In this document: piece by piece, positions 53,080 through 61,259 of the stretch
How positions within the stretch are numbered: position 1 is the stretch's first letter
Layout of the letters: each line of letters starts with the position of its first letter
From: Acidobacteriota bacterium
GTDB lineage: Bacteria > Acidobacteriota > Terriglobia > Acidiferrales > UBA7541
DNA: 64,000 nucleotides
NCBI GenBank assembly: GCA_013287135.1
Contig: JABDEK010000017.1
Location: 1-64,000, forward strand
Reading direction: 5' to 3'
The notes under the pieces: generated by a model
Told to the model about the DNA's origin: nothing
What the model saw: the letters and a program-made list of their open reading frames with translations, nothing else
Databases searched by the model: none
Translations under genes and position numbers: made by a program

Positions 53080-53949
53080 ATGGAAATAGAAACAATCGCG
53101 GTGATCGGCGCGGGGACCATGGGCCGTGGAATCGCCTACGCCGCTGCACTCGGTGGCTATCGCACCGTGCTCGAAGATGTGTCCCTTGAAATGTTAGAGC
53201 AAGGAACTGCTTACATTTCCCAGGCGTTGGAAGACGGCCGAGCGCGCGGAAAAGTGACACAAGAGCAGAAAGACAAAGCCCTCGCCAATCTGACCACCTC
53301 TCGCTCGGTGGAAGACGTTTGTCGTGAAGCGGACTTACTGATCGAAGCGGTCCCGGAAGAAATGGAAGTGAAGCTGGAAATCTTCACAATTTTCGATAAA
53401 TTTGCCAAGCCTGACGCGATTCTGGCCAGCAATACGTCATCACTGTCCATCACCGAAATGGCTTCCATCACCTTTCGCGCCGAAAAGTGTATCGGAATGC
53501 ATTTTTTCAATCCGGTGCCCAAGATGAAGCTGCTGGAAATCGTACGCGCACTCGAAACTTCGGAGGCCACGCTGCGAGCCTGCGTGGAAGTCGGGCGCCG
53601 AATGGGCAAAGAAGTCGTCGTGATTCGCGAATCCCCGGGATTCGTCACCAGTCGCATGAATGCCATGATTGGCAACGAAGCTTTTTACATGCTGCAGGAA
53701 GGCATTGCCACCCCCGAAGACATCGACAAGGCCTTAAAATTGGGACTGAATCATCCCATGGGCCCATTCGAACTAGTTGACTTGGTAGGACTGGATATCC
53801 GCCTGAATATTCTGGAATACTTGCATAAAACATTGGGAGAAAAATACCGCCCGTGTCCGCTTCTAGTTCAATATGTAAAGGCCGGGCGCACCGGACGAAA
53901 ATCCGGTCGCGGCGTGTACGCGTACGGCGATAATGGCGTCAAGAAATAG
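53080..53949 (+). CDS. 3-hydroxyacyl-CoA dehydrogenase (HBDH type)
   Basis: 289 residues. NAD-binding VIGAGTMGRGIAYAAALGG, catalytic region ASNTSSLSITEMA and GMHFFNPVPKMKLLEIV, and the C-terminal helices LGLNHPMGPFELVDLVGLD. Oxidises 3-hydroxyacyl-CoA to 3-oxoacyl-CoA. Together with the hydratase and isomerase it completes a beta-oxidation-like sequence. GAGG precedes the ATG. Confidence 0.92.
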   Translation: MEIETIAVIGAGTMGRGIAYAAALGGYRTVLEDVSLEMLEQGTAYISQALEDGRARGKVTQEQKDKALANLTTSRSVEDVCREADLLIEAVPEEMEVKLEIFTIFDKFAKPDAILASNTSSLSITEMASITFRAEKCIGMHFFNPVPKMKLLEIVRALETSEATLRACVEVGRRMGKEVVVIRESPGFVTSRMNAMIGNEAFYMLQEGIATPEDIDKALKLGLNHPMGPFELVDLVGLDIRLNILEYLHKTLGEKYRPCPLLVQYVKAGRTGRKSGRGVYAYGDNGVKK

Positions 53950-54002
53950 TCCATGCATCCAGCACATTGCGCTGCTCAGACCAGGAAGGATTTTTCTCCA
54001 AG

Positions 54003-54533
54003 ATGAAATTTGCCGAACGAATTCAAATCGTCGAAGGCGACCTGACCGAAATGGAGGTGGACGCCATCGTCAACGCCGCGAACAATGACTTGCAGCTTGG
54101 CGGCGGTGTCGCCGGCGCAATTCGGCGAAAGGGCGGTCCGGAGATTCAGAAAGAATGCGACGAAATCGGCCAAGTTCCCGTTGGCGGAGCGGCAATCACC
54201 ACCGGCGGCAAATTAAAAGCGCGTCATGTGATTCACGCTGCTAGCATGCAGCTTGGCGGAAAAACTTCCGCACACTCGTTGCGCAGTTCGACCGCCCATT
54301 CGCTTCGTATAGCCGCCCAAAAAGGACTCAAGACCATTGCCTTTCCGGCGGTCGGCACCGGTATCGCCGGTTTTCCTTTGCGTGAGTGCGCGGAAATTAT
54401 GTTGCGCGAAGTTGCTAGGCACTTCGAGCAGCCCACCTCGCTCGAGACAGTTACTTTCGTTCTTTTCGATAAAGAGGCGCTGGCAAGTTTCACCAGTGTT
54501 TGGACCGAATTTCAAGCGAGCGGCTTCCAATGA
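54003..54533 (+). CDS. Macro-domain protein
   Basis: 176 residues from MKFAERI. ADP-ribose-binding motif VDAIVNAANNDLQLGGGVAGAI, and the second loop FPAVGTGIAGFPL. Such proteins remove ADP-ribose or O-acetyl-ADP-ribose groups. The track's start at 53967 adds 12 residues without merit. It overlaps the next gene by four bases (ATGA). Confidence 0.88.
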   Translation: MKFAERIQIVEGDLTEMEVDAIVNAANNDLQLGGGVAGAIRRKGGPEIQKECDEIGQVPVGGAAITTGGKLKARHVIHAASMQLGGKTSAHSLRSSTAHSLRIAAQKGLKTIAFPAVGTGIAGFPLRECAEIMLREVARHFEQPTSLETVTFVLFDKEALASFTSVWTEFQASGFQ

Positions 54534-54802
54534 GCGATTTACTCACAGACAAAGTCCGCCACCAGCTCGTACGCTACGAACACCCTCTGTTTGATTTCGA
54601 AGCTCGCTCCACAGGAGAAGGTGTGGAAGTTGAAATTCGCTACAAACCAACAAACGCGGAAGTTCACAACTATACTTTTCAGCTACAGCCACGCGAGATA
54701 GAAAATTCGCAATTTCCGTGGACCTTCCAGAAGCAGCTTTACGATTGCCTGCACGATTACATCATCGAGATGTTTACCCGCAATCCTCAGCGCGTGAATT
54801 AA
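54530..54802 (+). CDS. Small unknown protein between macro and MidA genes
   Basis: 90 residues from the ATG at 54530, overlapping the macro stop by four bases, and its TAA overlaps the next ATG by one base. It has a beta-rich part VEVEIRYKPTNAEVHNYTFQ and a helix WTFQKQLYDCLHDYIIE. Not recognised, but tight coupling on both sides suggests a functional gene. Confidence 0.6.
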   Translation: MSDLLTDKVRHQLVRYEHPLFDFEARSTGEGVEVEIRYKPTNAEVHNYTFQLQPREIENSQFPWTFQKQLYDCLHDYIIEMFTRNPQRVN

Positions 54803-55935
54803 TGGCTTCGCGCAGCGAGCCCACGCCACTCGCGCCGCTCCTCGCTGAGCAAATTCGCTCGCATGGCCCCATCACCTTCGCCGAATACATGGAGGCGTGC
54901 CTCTATCATCCGCTCCACGGTTATTACACGAAGCCGGAGCAGCATCCCAAGCGCGATTATTTTACGAGCGTTGAGGCAAGCCCGCTTTTCGGACGATTGC
55001 TGGCACGCCAGTTTCATGAAATGTGGCATCTGCTCGGACGTCCCGATTCTTTCTGGCTTGTCGAAGTGGGCGCCGGTCCCGGCCATTTAGCAAAACAGAT
55101 TCTCGATTGTGCCGCTGCTTCGTGGCCGGATTTTTACGAAGCGCTGCGCTTCATTGCAGTCGAGCGATCAGCGTCGCGCCGCGCTTTGCAATCTAAAGCT
55201 CTCGGCACCCATATCCAAGGCGCCAAATTCGTATCACAACAAGCATTGCCCGACGAAATCCCGTGCGGCTGCATTTTCTCCAACGAGCTGATCGATGCCA
55301 TGCCCGTCCATCGGGTAATCCGTGAAGGCAACAATCTCCGGGAAATTTATGTCGGCTTAGCCAAGAACGGACGATGTGATGAACTGGGGGATCTGTCTTC
55401 CGATGCACTCGAAGAATATTTCTCAGGTCAGGGAATTTCCTTGCAAGAGGAGCAACAAGCAGAAGTAAATCTCGCCGCATGTCGCTGGATCGTTGAAGCT
55501 GGCGAGAAACTCAAGCGCGGATTCGTCATAACCATCGATTACGGCCGCGAAGCGCGCGAGCTGTACGACGAACGTCACATGCGCGGCACTTTGTTAGCCT
55601 ACGAACGCCACCGCGCCACGGAAAATGTTTATCGCGCTCCGGGCGAGCAGGATCTAACGGCCCACGTCAATTTCAGCGCGCTGGATATCTACGGACAAAA
55701 GAGCGGCCTCGTTCGCACCGGCTTCGTTTCCCAATGCAATTTCCTGTTGGCTCTCGCGCGTCACGGCGATTTCGCGGATTTACAATCGGACGAGTTGAGC
55801 GCGGCGGAACAAACCCAACGCCGGCTTCTCTTCAAGACCCTAATTAATCCGGAAGGCATGGGCGAGACGTTTCAAGTTCTTATTCAACACAAGGGAATCT
55901 CGCCGCCCAGCCTAGCTGGCTTAGAACCGCTCTAA
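54802..55935 (+). CDS. SAM-dependent methyltransferase, MidA/NDUFAF7 family
   Basis: 377 residues from MASRSEP. Family markers: TFAEYMEACLYHPLHGYYTK, SAM-binding WLVEVGAGPGHLAKQIL, FSNELIDAMPVHRV, FVITIDYGREARELY, and HVNFSALDIYG. In mitochondria the relative methylates a complex I subunit; bacterial targets are unknown. One-base overlap with the previous gene (TAATG). Confidence 0.86.
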   Translation: MASRSEPTPLAPLLAEQIRSHGPITFAEYMEACLYHPLHGYYTKPEQHPKRDYFTSVEASPLFGRLLARQFHEMWHLLGRPDSFWLVEVGAGPGHLAKQILDCAAASWPDFYEALRFIAVERSASRRALQSKALGTHIQGAKFVSQQALPDEIPCGCIFSNELIDAMPVHRVIREGNNLREIYVGLAKNGRCDELGDLSSDALEEYFSGQGISLQEEQQAEVNLAACRWIVEAGEKLKRGFVITIDYGREARELYDERHMRGTLLAYERHRATENVYRAPGEQDLTAHVNFSALDIYGQKSGLVRTGFVSQCNFLLALARHGDFADLQSDELSAAEQTQRRLLFKTLINPEGMGETFQVLIQHKGISPPSLAGLEPL

Positions 55936-55945
55936 CGCCACACCA

Positions 55946-58075
55946 TCATGGCCGTTTCTTCAGAACAGGCTTGTTTGGATCCACATCTGTTGTAGGGCCT
56001 GCGGTTGTAGTCGGCGTTGGAGGCGGTGTACCAGCAGGCGCAGCGTCTAGTGCGGCATCGCCGGTGTATGGTCGCTGCAAAAATTTTCCAGCCTCTTCCT
56101 GTGCTCCCGCGGTGTCGTCGCCCAGATGTTGCGCCAGACTGTACTCGTTCACAGCGCGCTCGCGCTGTCCCAAAATATCGTAAATTTTCCCGATATAGAT
56201 GTGGCTCCAAACGTCCACCCATTTTGGGTCCAAATCACCGCCCAGCGCCGCTCGAAAAGCGTTTGCCGCAGACTGATAATTTTTCTGATTGAACATGGCT
56301 TCGCCCATGCGGAAGTGCGCGAGCGAATTGCTGGATTGCAGATCCAGCGCATGCTGGTATTGCTGTATGGCTTCGTAATATTGGCCATTCTCAGCAAAGC
56401 CTTCGCCACGCGCCACGAAAGCGCGTATGCGCAGTCGCGCGCTGGATTTCAGCATGTTGTTGTTCGGATCGATCACGATCCCGTTCGGTTTCGGCCGTCC
56501 GAAAGTATCGATTTCGAATTGCTGCGTGGTTCCCGTCACCAGGATTTTCTTGTATTCAGGATTTCCTTCCGTGTCCACGCGGAGTTCCACAGGCATACGA
56601 AACGTATCGAGATCCTGATGAATCTTTCCAACAACTTTAAAGCCTTTTCTCGTTCTATAAACGATGAACTCCAGCTTGAATTCCGGAATGCCCGTCGAAT
56701 TTACCCACTGCGAAAAAAACGAAACTAGATTAATAGGAGGCTCGCCCTTCTTCGGAGGCGGAACTCTTGCAATAGCCATCTTTTCGAATTCTGAAACGGT
56801 CGCGTTCTTGCCTTCATATTTCTTGTAGAAATCGTGCAGCAGAGCATTGAACGCATCGTCGCCTATTTCCGTGCGCAGCATGTGAAAAACCAGAGCGCCT
56901 TTATCGGCAACCACCGAGCGATATTCATTCGAAAATGTCTGCAAGCGTCCGGCCTGTGAAATGGGAGCAGTGTCTTCATACATCAGCGCGCCTACCGCAA
57001 AATCTTCGAGCGCTCTATGCAGGCCTGCGCTTCCGTCGCTCTGCTCCGCATACATAGCCTCGGCGTAACGCGAGAGCCCATCGGTGAGCCAAGTGTCAGA
57101 CGAAGTTGCCGGTAGAACGCGGTCGCCCCACCATTGCTTGGCGGCAAGTTGCGAAAGCAAACGATCGTTGGCTTTTGTAGTCCATTGACGAGCGCTGATC
57201 AACAGCAGACCGGGCGCCGCATACCCTGGCAGCGTGCCGTCAGGCATTTGCGCAATCGTAATCGGTGGAGGCCCGCTCTCCTGAATTGGTCCAAACGCGT
57301 CTGTGAAATAAAGCGCGATATGCGCTAAAGAATTTCCGTAAGCCGTAGCAGTCGTAGCTTGAACCGGCGGTGTGAAGACCGAAACCGTCAATCCTTCCAC
57401 TTGAATTGGATTCAACTGAAGCGGGCCCGCCACGAAAGTTCCCACCGGCCCAGGGCGATCGCAATGAAACACGTACGAAGCCTGCCCCGGCCCTTTTCCA
57501 ATGCCAGGTTGCATCGTAGGGGGATCCGCTTTGCCTGTGCCGGCTACGTACATCGTATCCGGCGTGATAATCTTAAAAGTTCCGGTGTAGCGATTGGCCG
57601 GATAATTCGTCAGCGGAAACCACCGCGCGGGTAGCAGCAGGTATGCTGAATTTTTATCTACAGAGGCGAAGCGCACGCCTTTCGTCGGACTATCGTCCTC
57701 GCTGGAAATCGGCCCGGTGTAATCGAATTCCAGGCTCATCGGTTTCCCCGGAGCTACGGCATCAGGGAGCCCGATTGTTAGCAGCAGCGGGTAAGTTCTG
57801 TCGCGCTCGAATTCCAACGGCTTGCCGCCGATGAGCTTAACCGAGTTCACTTTCAAATCCTGGTGTAACTCCACGACCACCGTGCGCGAAACTTCATTGG
57901 CGATAAAATCCACCCGGGCCAGAGCGGAGATCGTCTGATCGTCCGGATGCAGCAGCACTTGCACGTCGTAATGGTCTGCGCGAAAAGGGAAACGATGCGG
58001 CGTTTGCGCTGTCGCGGCGGCTGCCCAGAGGAGCGACAGGGTCAGTGGAATTAGCAGCCGATGAATTTTGAGCAA
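55946..58075 (-). CDS. Degenerate M1-peptidase-like protein with C-terminal TPRs
   Basis: 709 residues. Signal peptide, an M1 N-terminal beta domain, and a core resembling the M1 fold: LLSQLAAKQWWGDRV (306-320) aligns with HELAHQWWGN, so HExxH is SQLAA and zinc-binding is lost; LTDGLSRYAEA aligns with LNEGFA but has Asp in place of the ligand Glu; GAMEN is GYAAP. From about 555 come three TPR-like repeats (YYEAIQQYQHALDLQSS), then a Pro/Thr tail. It is probably a pseudo-enzyme with a binding role. TTG start with GAGG upstream. Confidence 0.78.
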   Translation of the reverse strand: MLKIHRLLIPLTLSLLWAAAATAQTPHRFPFRADHYDVQVLLHPDDQTISALARVDFIANEVSRTVVVELHQDLKVNSVKLIGGKPLEFERDRTYPLLLTIGLPDAVAPGKPMSLEFDYTGPISSEDDSPTKGVRFASVDKNSAYLLLPARWFPLTNYPANRYTGTFKIITPDTMYVAGTGKADPPTMQPGIGKGPGQASYVFHCDRPGPVGTFVAGPLQLNPIQVEGLTVSVFTPPVQATTATAYGNSLAHIALYFTDAFGPIQESGPPPITIAQMPDGTLPGYAAPGLLLISARQWTTKANDRLLSQLAAKQWWGDRVLPATSSDTWLTDGLSRYAEAMYAEQSDGSAGLHRALEDFAVGALMYEDTAPISQAGRLQTFSNEYRSVVADKGALVFHMLRTEIGDDAFNALLHDFYKKYEGKNATVSEFEKMAIARVPPPKKGEPPINLVSFFSQWVNSTGIPEFKLEFIVYRTRKGFKVVGKIHQDLDTFRMPVELRVDTEGNPEYKKILVTGTTQQFEIDTFGRPKPNGIVIDPNNNMLKSSARLRIRAFVARGEGFAENGQYYEAIQQYQHALDLQSSNSLAHFRMGEAMFNQKNYQSAANAFRAALGGDLDPKWVDVWSHIYIGKIYDILGQRERAVNEYSLAQHLGDDTAGAQEEAGKFLQRPYTGDAALDAAPAGTPPPTPTTTAGPTTDVDPNKPVLKKRP

Positions 58076-58160
58076 GAAAACCTCTCAAGAAGGCTATCTA
58101 CTTCTATCTAAGATACATGAGCGCCGCAGGCAGTTGCCCGCGACAATCCGCTGAAAAAGG

Positions 58161-59294
58161 TTACAACATCTGTGCAAAAATGTCCGCTGCGCGCTCAATT
58201 GCTCCACCCGGACCCAGCTTCGCGCGCACTCCCGCCAGATTCGTTTTCATCTCATCGCGAGCTCTCGACGATTCCAGCATCCTGCGAACTTCGCTTTCCA
58301 CCGCTTCCGGCGTGAAATCGTCCTGTATCAACTCGCGGACAACGCCCGTTCCGGCTATCAGATTCACCATGCTGAAGAACGGCGTCCGGATCATGCGCCC
58401 AAGTAGGAATGCTGAGACCGAAGAAACCCGGTAGATCACCACCATCGGCGTGCCCAGAAGGGCAGCCTCGATCGTGGCTGTTCCGCTAGCTACAATCGCG
58501 CAATCCGCTGCGGCCAACGCGTCATAAGTGGCTCCCGTTACGTGCTTAATATCTGTGCCAGAACCGGCGGAAGCTGAGAAAAAGTCCGCTGACAAATTGG
58601 GTGCCACAGCCAGCACAAACTGTATGTTGCTGTTGCCTCGTTTTAGCCTCCCGCACGCGCTCAGAATCCGGCCATAATTCTGGCGGATCTCATTCCGACG
58701 GCTGCCCGGTAGGATCGTAATGATAGGCTTGTTCGCGTCCAGCTCGTGCAGCGCTGCGAATTCCGCGCGCGTCATGCTCGGCCGCACGACATCCACTAGG
58801 GGATGGCCTACGAAACTCACCGGCACGCCCGCGTCGCGGTAAATCTTCTCCTCAAACGGAAATATCACTACCATCCGATTCACTCGCAGTTTTACGGTCC
58901 GAACTCGCCCCGCGCGCCAAGCCCAAACCTGCGGACCAATAAAATAACCAACCGGAACATCAATTTGCCTCATCCGCCGGGCGACGCCTAGATGCGTTCC
59001 CGGCGAATCCACAAGAATGGCAAGCGCAGCATGGCGTCGCTTCGCTTCGCGCTTCAGGCGGTTTTGAACGCCTATAACCGTTGGAATCTTGTGAAGCACT
59101 TCAGCGATGCCCACCACTGCCACTTCATGGTAGTCCGCAATTAATTCCACGCCCGCCTCGGCCATGCGAGGCCCGCCCATTCCGAAGAACCGAGCGTCTG
59201 GGCCAAGCCGCTCGCGCAAAGCCGTGGCCAGCCGCGCGGCGTACATATCGCTGGACGCTTCGCCCGCGGAAATCAAAATTTGTTTTTCAGTCAT
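58161..59294 (-). CDS. lpxB: Lipid-A-disaccharide synthase
   Basis: 377 residues. Joins UDP-diacyl-glucosamine and lipid X in lipid A synthesis at the inner membrane. Motifs: ILISAGEASSDMYAARL (usually GEASGD), VGIAEVLHKIP, YFIGPQVWAWRAGRV, IFPFEEKIYRDAGVPVSFVGHPL, and LPGSRRNEIRQN. The usual IDSPDFN loop reads VDSPGTH, a notable departure. Other lipid A genes are not in the window. Confidence 0.88.
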   Translation of the reverse strand: MTEKQILISAGEASSDMYAARLATALRERLGPDARFFGMGGPRMAEAGVELIADYHEVAVVGIAEVLHKIPTVIGVQNRLKREAKRRHAALAILVDSPGTHLGVARRMRQIDVPVGYFIGPQVWAWRAGRVRTVKLRVNRMVVIFPFEEKIYRDAGVPVSFVGHPLVDVVRPSMTRAEFAALHELDANKPIITILPGSRRNEIRQNYGRILSACGRLKRGNSNIQFVLAVAPNLSADFFSASAGSGTDIKHVTGATYDALAAADCAIVASGTATIEAALLGTPMVVIYRVSSVSAFLLGRMIRTPFFSMVNLIAGTGVVRELIQDDFTPEAVESEVRRMLESSRARDEMKTNLAGVRAKLGPGGAIERAADIFAQML

Positions 59295-59381
59295 GGAAGG
59301 CGCGGATGCAGACGGATTGCAGCGGGGTCGATATGCAGGAGCTTCTCAAAATAATTCGCGAAAGCAAACTGCAGCCAGTCG

Positions 59382-61259
59382 CTAGTCATCGGCTGGAAGA
59401 GCATGCGGATATCCCGGCCCGCCACCCCCCACCGGTGTGGCCAATTCCTGCTCTTTGTATTGAAGCTGATACAAGCGATAGTAAATTCCGCGGAGCCCCA
59501 GAAGCTCTTGGTGCGACCCCTGCTCGCGCAACCTGCCTTTGTGGAAAACGAGAATGCGGTGAGCGTGCTGAATCGTGCTAAGCCGATGAGCGATTACCAC
59601 CGCCGTACGCCCTTGCAGCAGCCGGTCGAGTGCTCCCCGGATCAAAAGCTCGGTCTTGGTATCCACGCTCGAGGTCGCTTCGTCCAGAATCAAAAACTTC
59701 GGATCGTGAGCTAGGGCGCGAGCAAAACTCACAAGCTGGCGCTGGCCCACCGAAAGCGTCGAGCCGCGTTCGGTGACCCGCGTTTCCACTCCTTGAGGTT
59801 GTGATTCAAGAAAGGGACCAAGCCCCACTTCGCGCAACGCGCTTTCAGTCGCCGCGCGAGTAATTCTCTCAGTGCCAAGCTTCACGTTCGATGCAAGCGT
59901 CCCGGTAAACAAGAAGGGATCTTGCAACACGATGCCGAAGAGTCGGCGCAATTCCTGCAGTTCCATGGTCCGAATATCCACGCCATCGAGCAGAATTTCG
60001 CCGCGCTGAATATCGTAGAACCGTAGCAAGAGCTGAATGATGGTAGTTTTGCCCGCGCCCGTGTGTCCGACGATTGCCAGCGTTTGCCCCGGATCAACCC
60101 GGAAAGAAACGTCGCGCAGCACCCAATCTTCCTCTTTCGGCGCAGCGCCGCCAGTGTACGCGAACCAAACATTGCGAAACTCGATTTCCCCGCGCGCAGA
60201 TGGTAACGACCAGACTTCGGCAGGCGACACGATCGTAAATGGCTCATCCAGAAGTTTAAAGATTCGTTCGGACGCCGCCATGGCAGTCTGCAAAATATTG
60301 AATTTTTCGCTCAAGTCCTGGATCGGCCGGAAAAACCGTTGGGCATAGAGCATAAATGCCAGCAGGACGCCGATCGGAATGGTCCCGGCAATGGCCCTAA
60401 GTCCGCCCACCCAGTACAGCAACGCGAGGCCCGCCATGCTGAGAAATTCCACCGCGGGGTAGAAGAATGAGAAGGCGTCGATAGCTTCCTTGTACGCTTC
60501 CATATGCTGGCGATTCAATTCCTCAAATTGTTTGCGCGATTTCCATTCGCGGTTGAAGAGCTGCACGATGGCCATTCCGCTGATATGTTCCTGCAGGAAT
60601 GCGTTAATCCGCGCGATGGCAGTGCGAATGCGGCGATTCGCGTTGCGCACTTTGTTGCGAAAAAAATACGTCAACAAAATCATGAACGGCAACGGTGACA
60701 GTGTTGCGAATGCGAGAAATGGATGCCACTTGAATAAAATTGCGGCCATGGCAAATAGGAGAACGAAATCGTTCAACATGGCCACCACACCCGAAGCGAA
60801 AAGATCGTTTAAAGCATCCACGTCCGTAGTCGCTCGCGTTACCAGGCGCCCTACAGGGCTGCGGTCAAAAAAACTCATGGGCAGTCGCTGCAGATGTTCG
60901 AAGATTTCCTTGCGCAGGTCGTACATCGTTTCCTGGCCCACCCACTGCATGATTCGCACTTGCGCGTATTGCAGTCCGAAGCTGCCCAACAGCGCTCCCG
61001 CAGACGCGGCCACCACCCACAGCAGACCCATCAGCGCTTTATGCTGCGTAATCGTGGAATTAAATCCAGGAACGATGTATTTATCCACCGCGATGTGGAA
61101 CAGGTAGGGCGAGACGATTTCCATCGCCGTGACGCCCAGCGTAATTGAAACCGCCGCAACCACATGCCAGCGATACGGGCGCAGATATTTCATCAATCGC
61201 CGCGTCAGCGCCGAGTCGTAAAGCTTGCCTAATTTCTCTTCTTCGCGGAAATCGCTCAT
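59382..61259 (-). CDS. ABC exporter subunit, canonical Walker B (heterodimer partner)
   Basis: 625 residues: six membrane helices, then a nucleotide-binding domain with Walker A GHTGAGKTTIIQL, Q-loop VLQDPFLFTG, signature LSVGQRQLVSF (variant of LSGGQ), Walker B FLILDEATSSVD with the catalytic Glu, and H-loop VIAHRLSTI. It overlaps the next upstream gene by four bases (ATGA). Pairs with it to form a heterodimeric exporter of the BmrCD/TM287-288 type. Substrate unknown; lipid or drug export possible. Confidence 0.88.
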   Translation of the reverse strand: MSDFREEEKLGKLYDSALTRRLMKYLRPYRWHVVAAVSITLGVTAMEIVSPYLFHIAVDKYIVPGFNSTITQHKALMGLLWVVAASAGALLGSFGLQYAQVRIMQWVGQETMYDLRKEIFEHLQRLPMSFFDRSPVGRLVTRATTDVDALNDLFASGVVAMLNDFVLLFAMAAILFKWHPFLAFATLSPLPFMILLTYFFRNKVRNANRRIRTAIARINAFLQEHISGMAIVQLFNREWKSRKQFEELNRQHMEAYKEAIDAFSFFYPAVEFLSMAGLALLYWVGGLRAIAGTIPIGVLLAFMLYAQRFFRPIQDLSEKFNILQTAMAASERIFKLLDEPFTIVSPAEVWSLPSARGEIEFRNVWFAYTGGAAPKEEDWVLRDVSFRVDPGQTLAIVGHTGAGKTTIIQLLLRFYDIQRGEILLDGVDIRTMELQELRRLFGIVLQDPFLFTGTLASNVKLGTERITRAATESALREVGLGPFLESQPQGVETRVTERGSTLSVGQRQLVSFARALAHDPKFLILDEATSSVDTKTELLIRGALDRLLQGRTAVVIAHRLSTIQHAHRILVFHKGRLREQGSHQELLGLRGIYYRLYQLQYKEQELATPVGGGGPGYPHALPADD

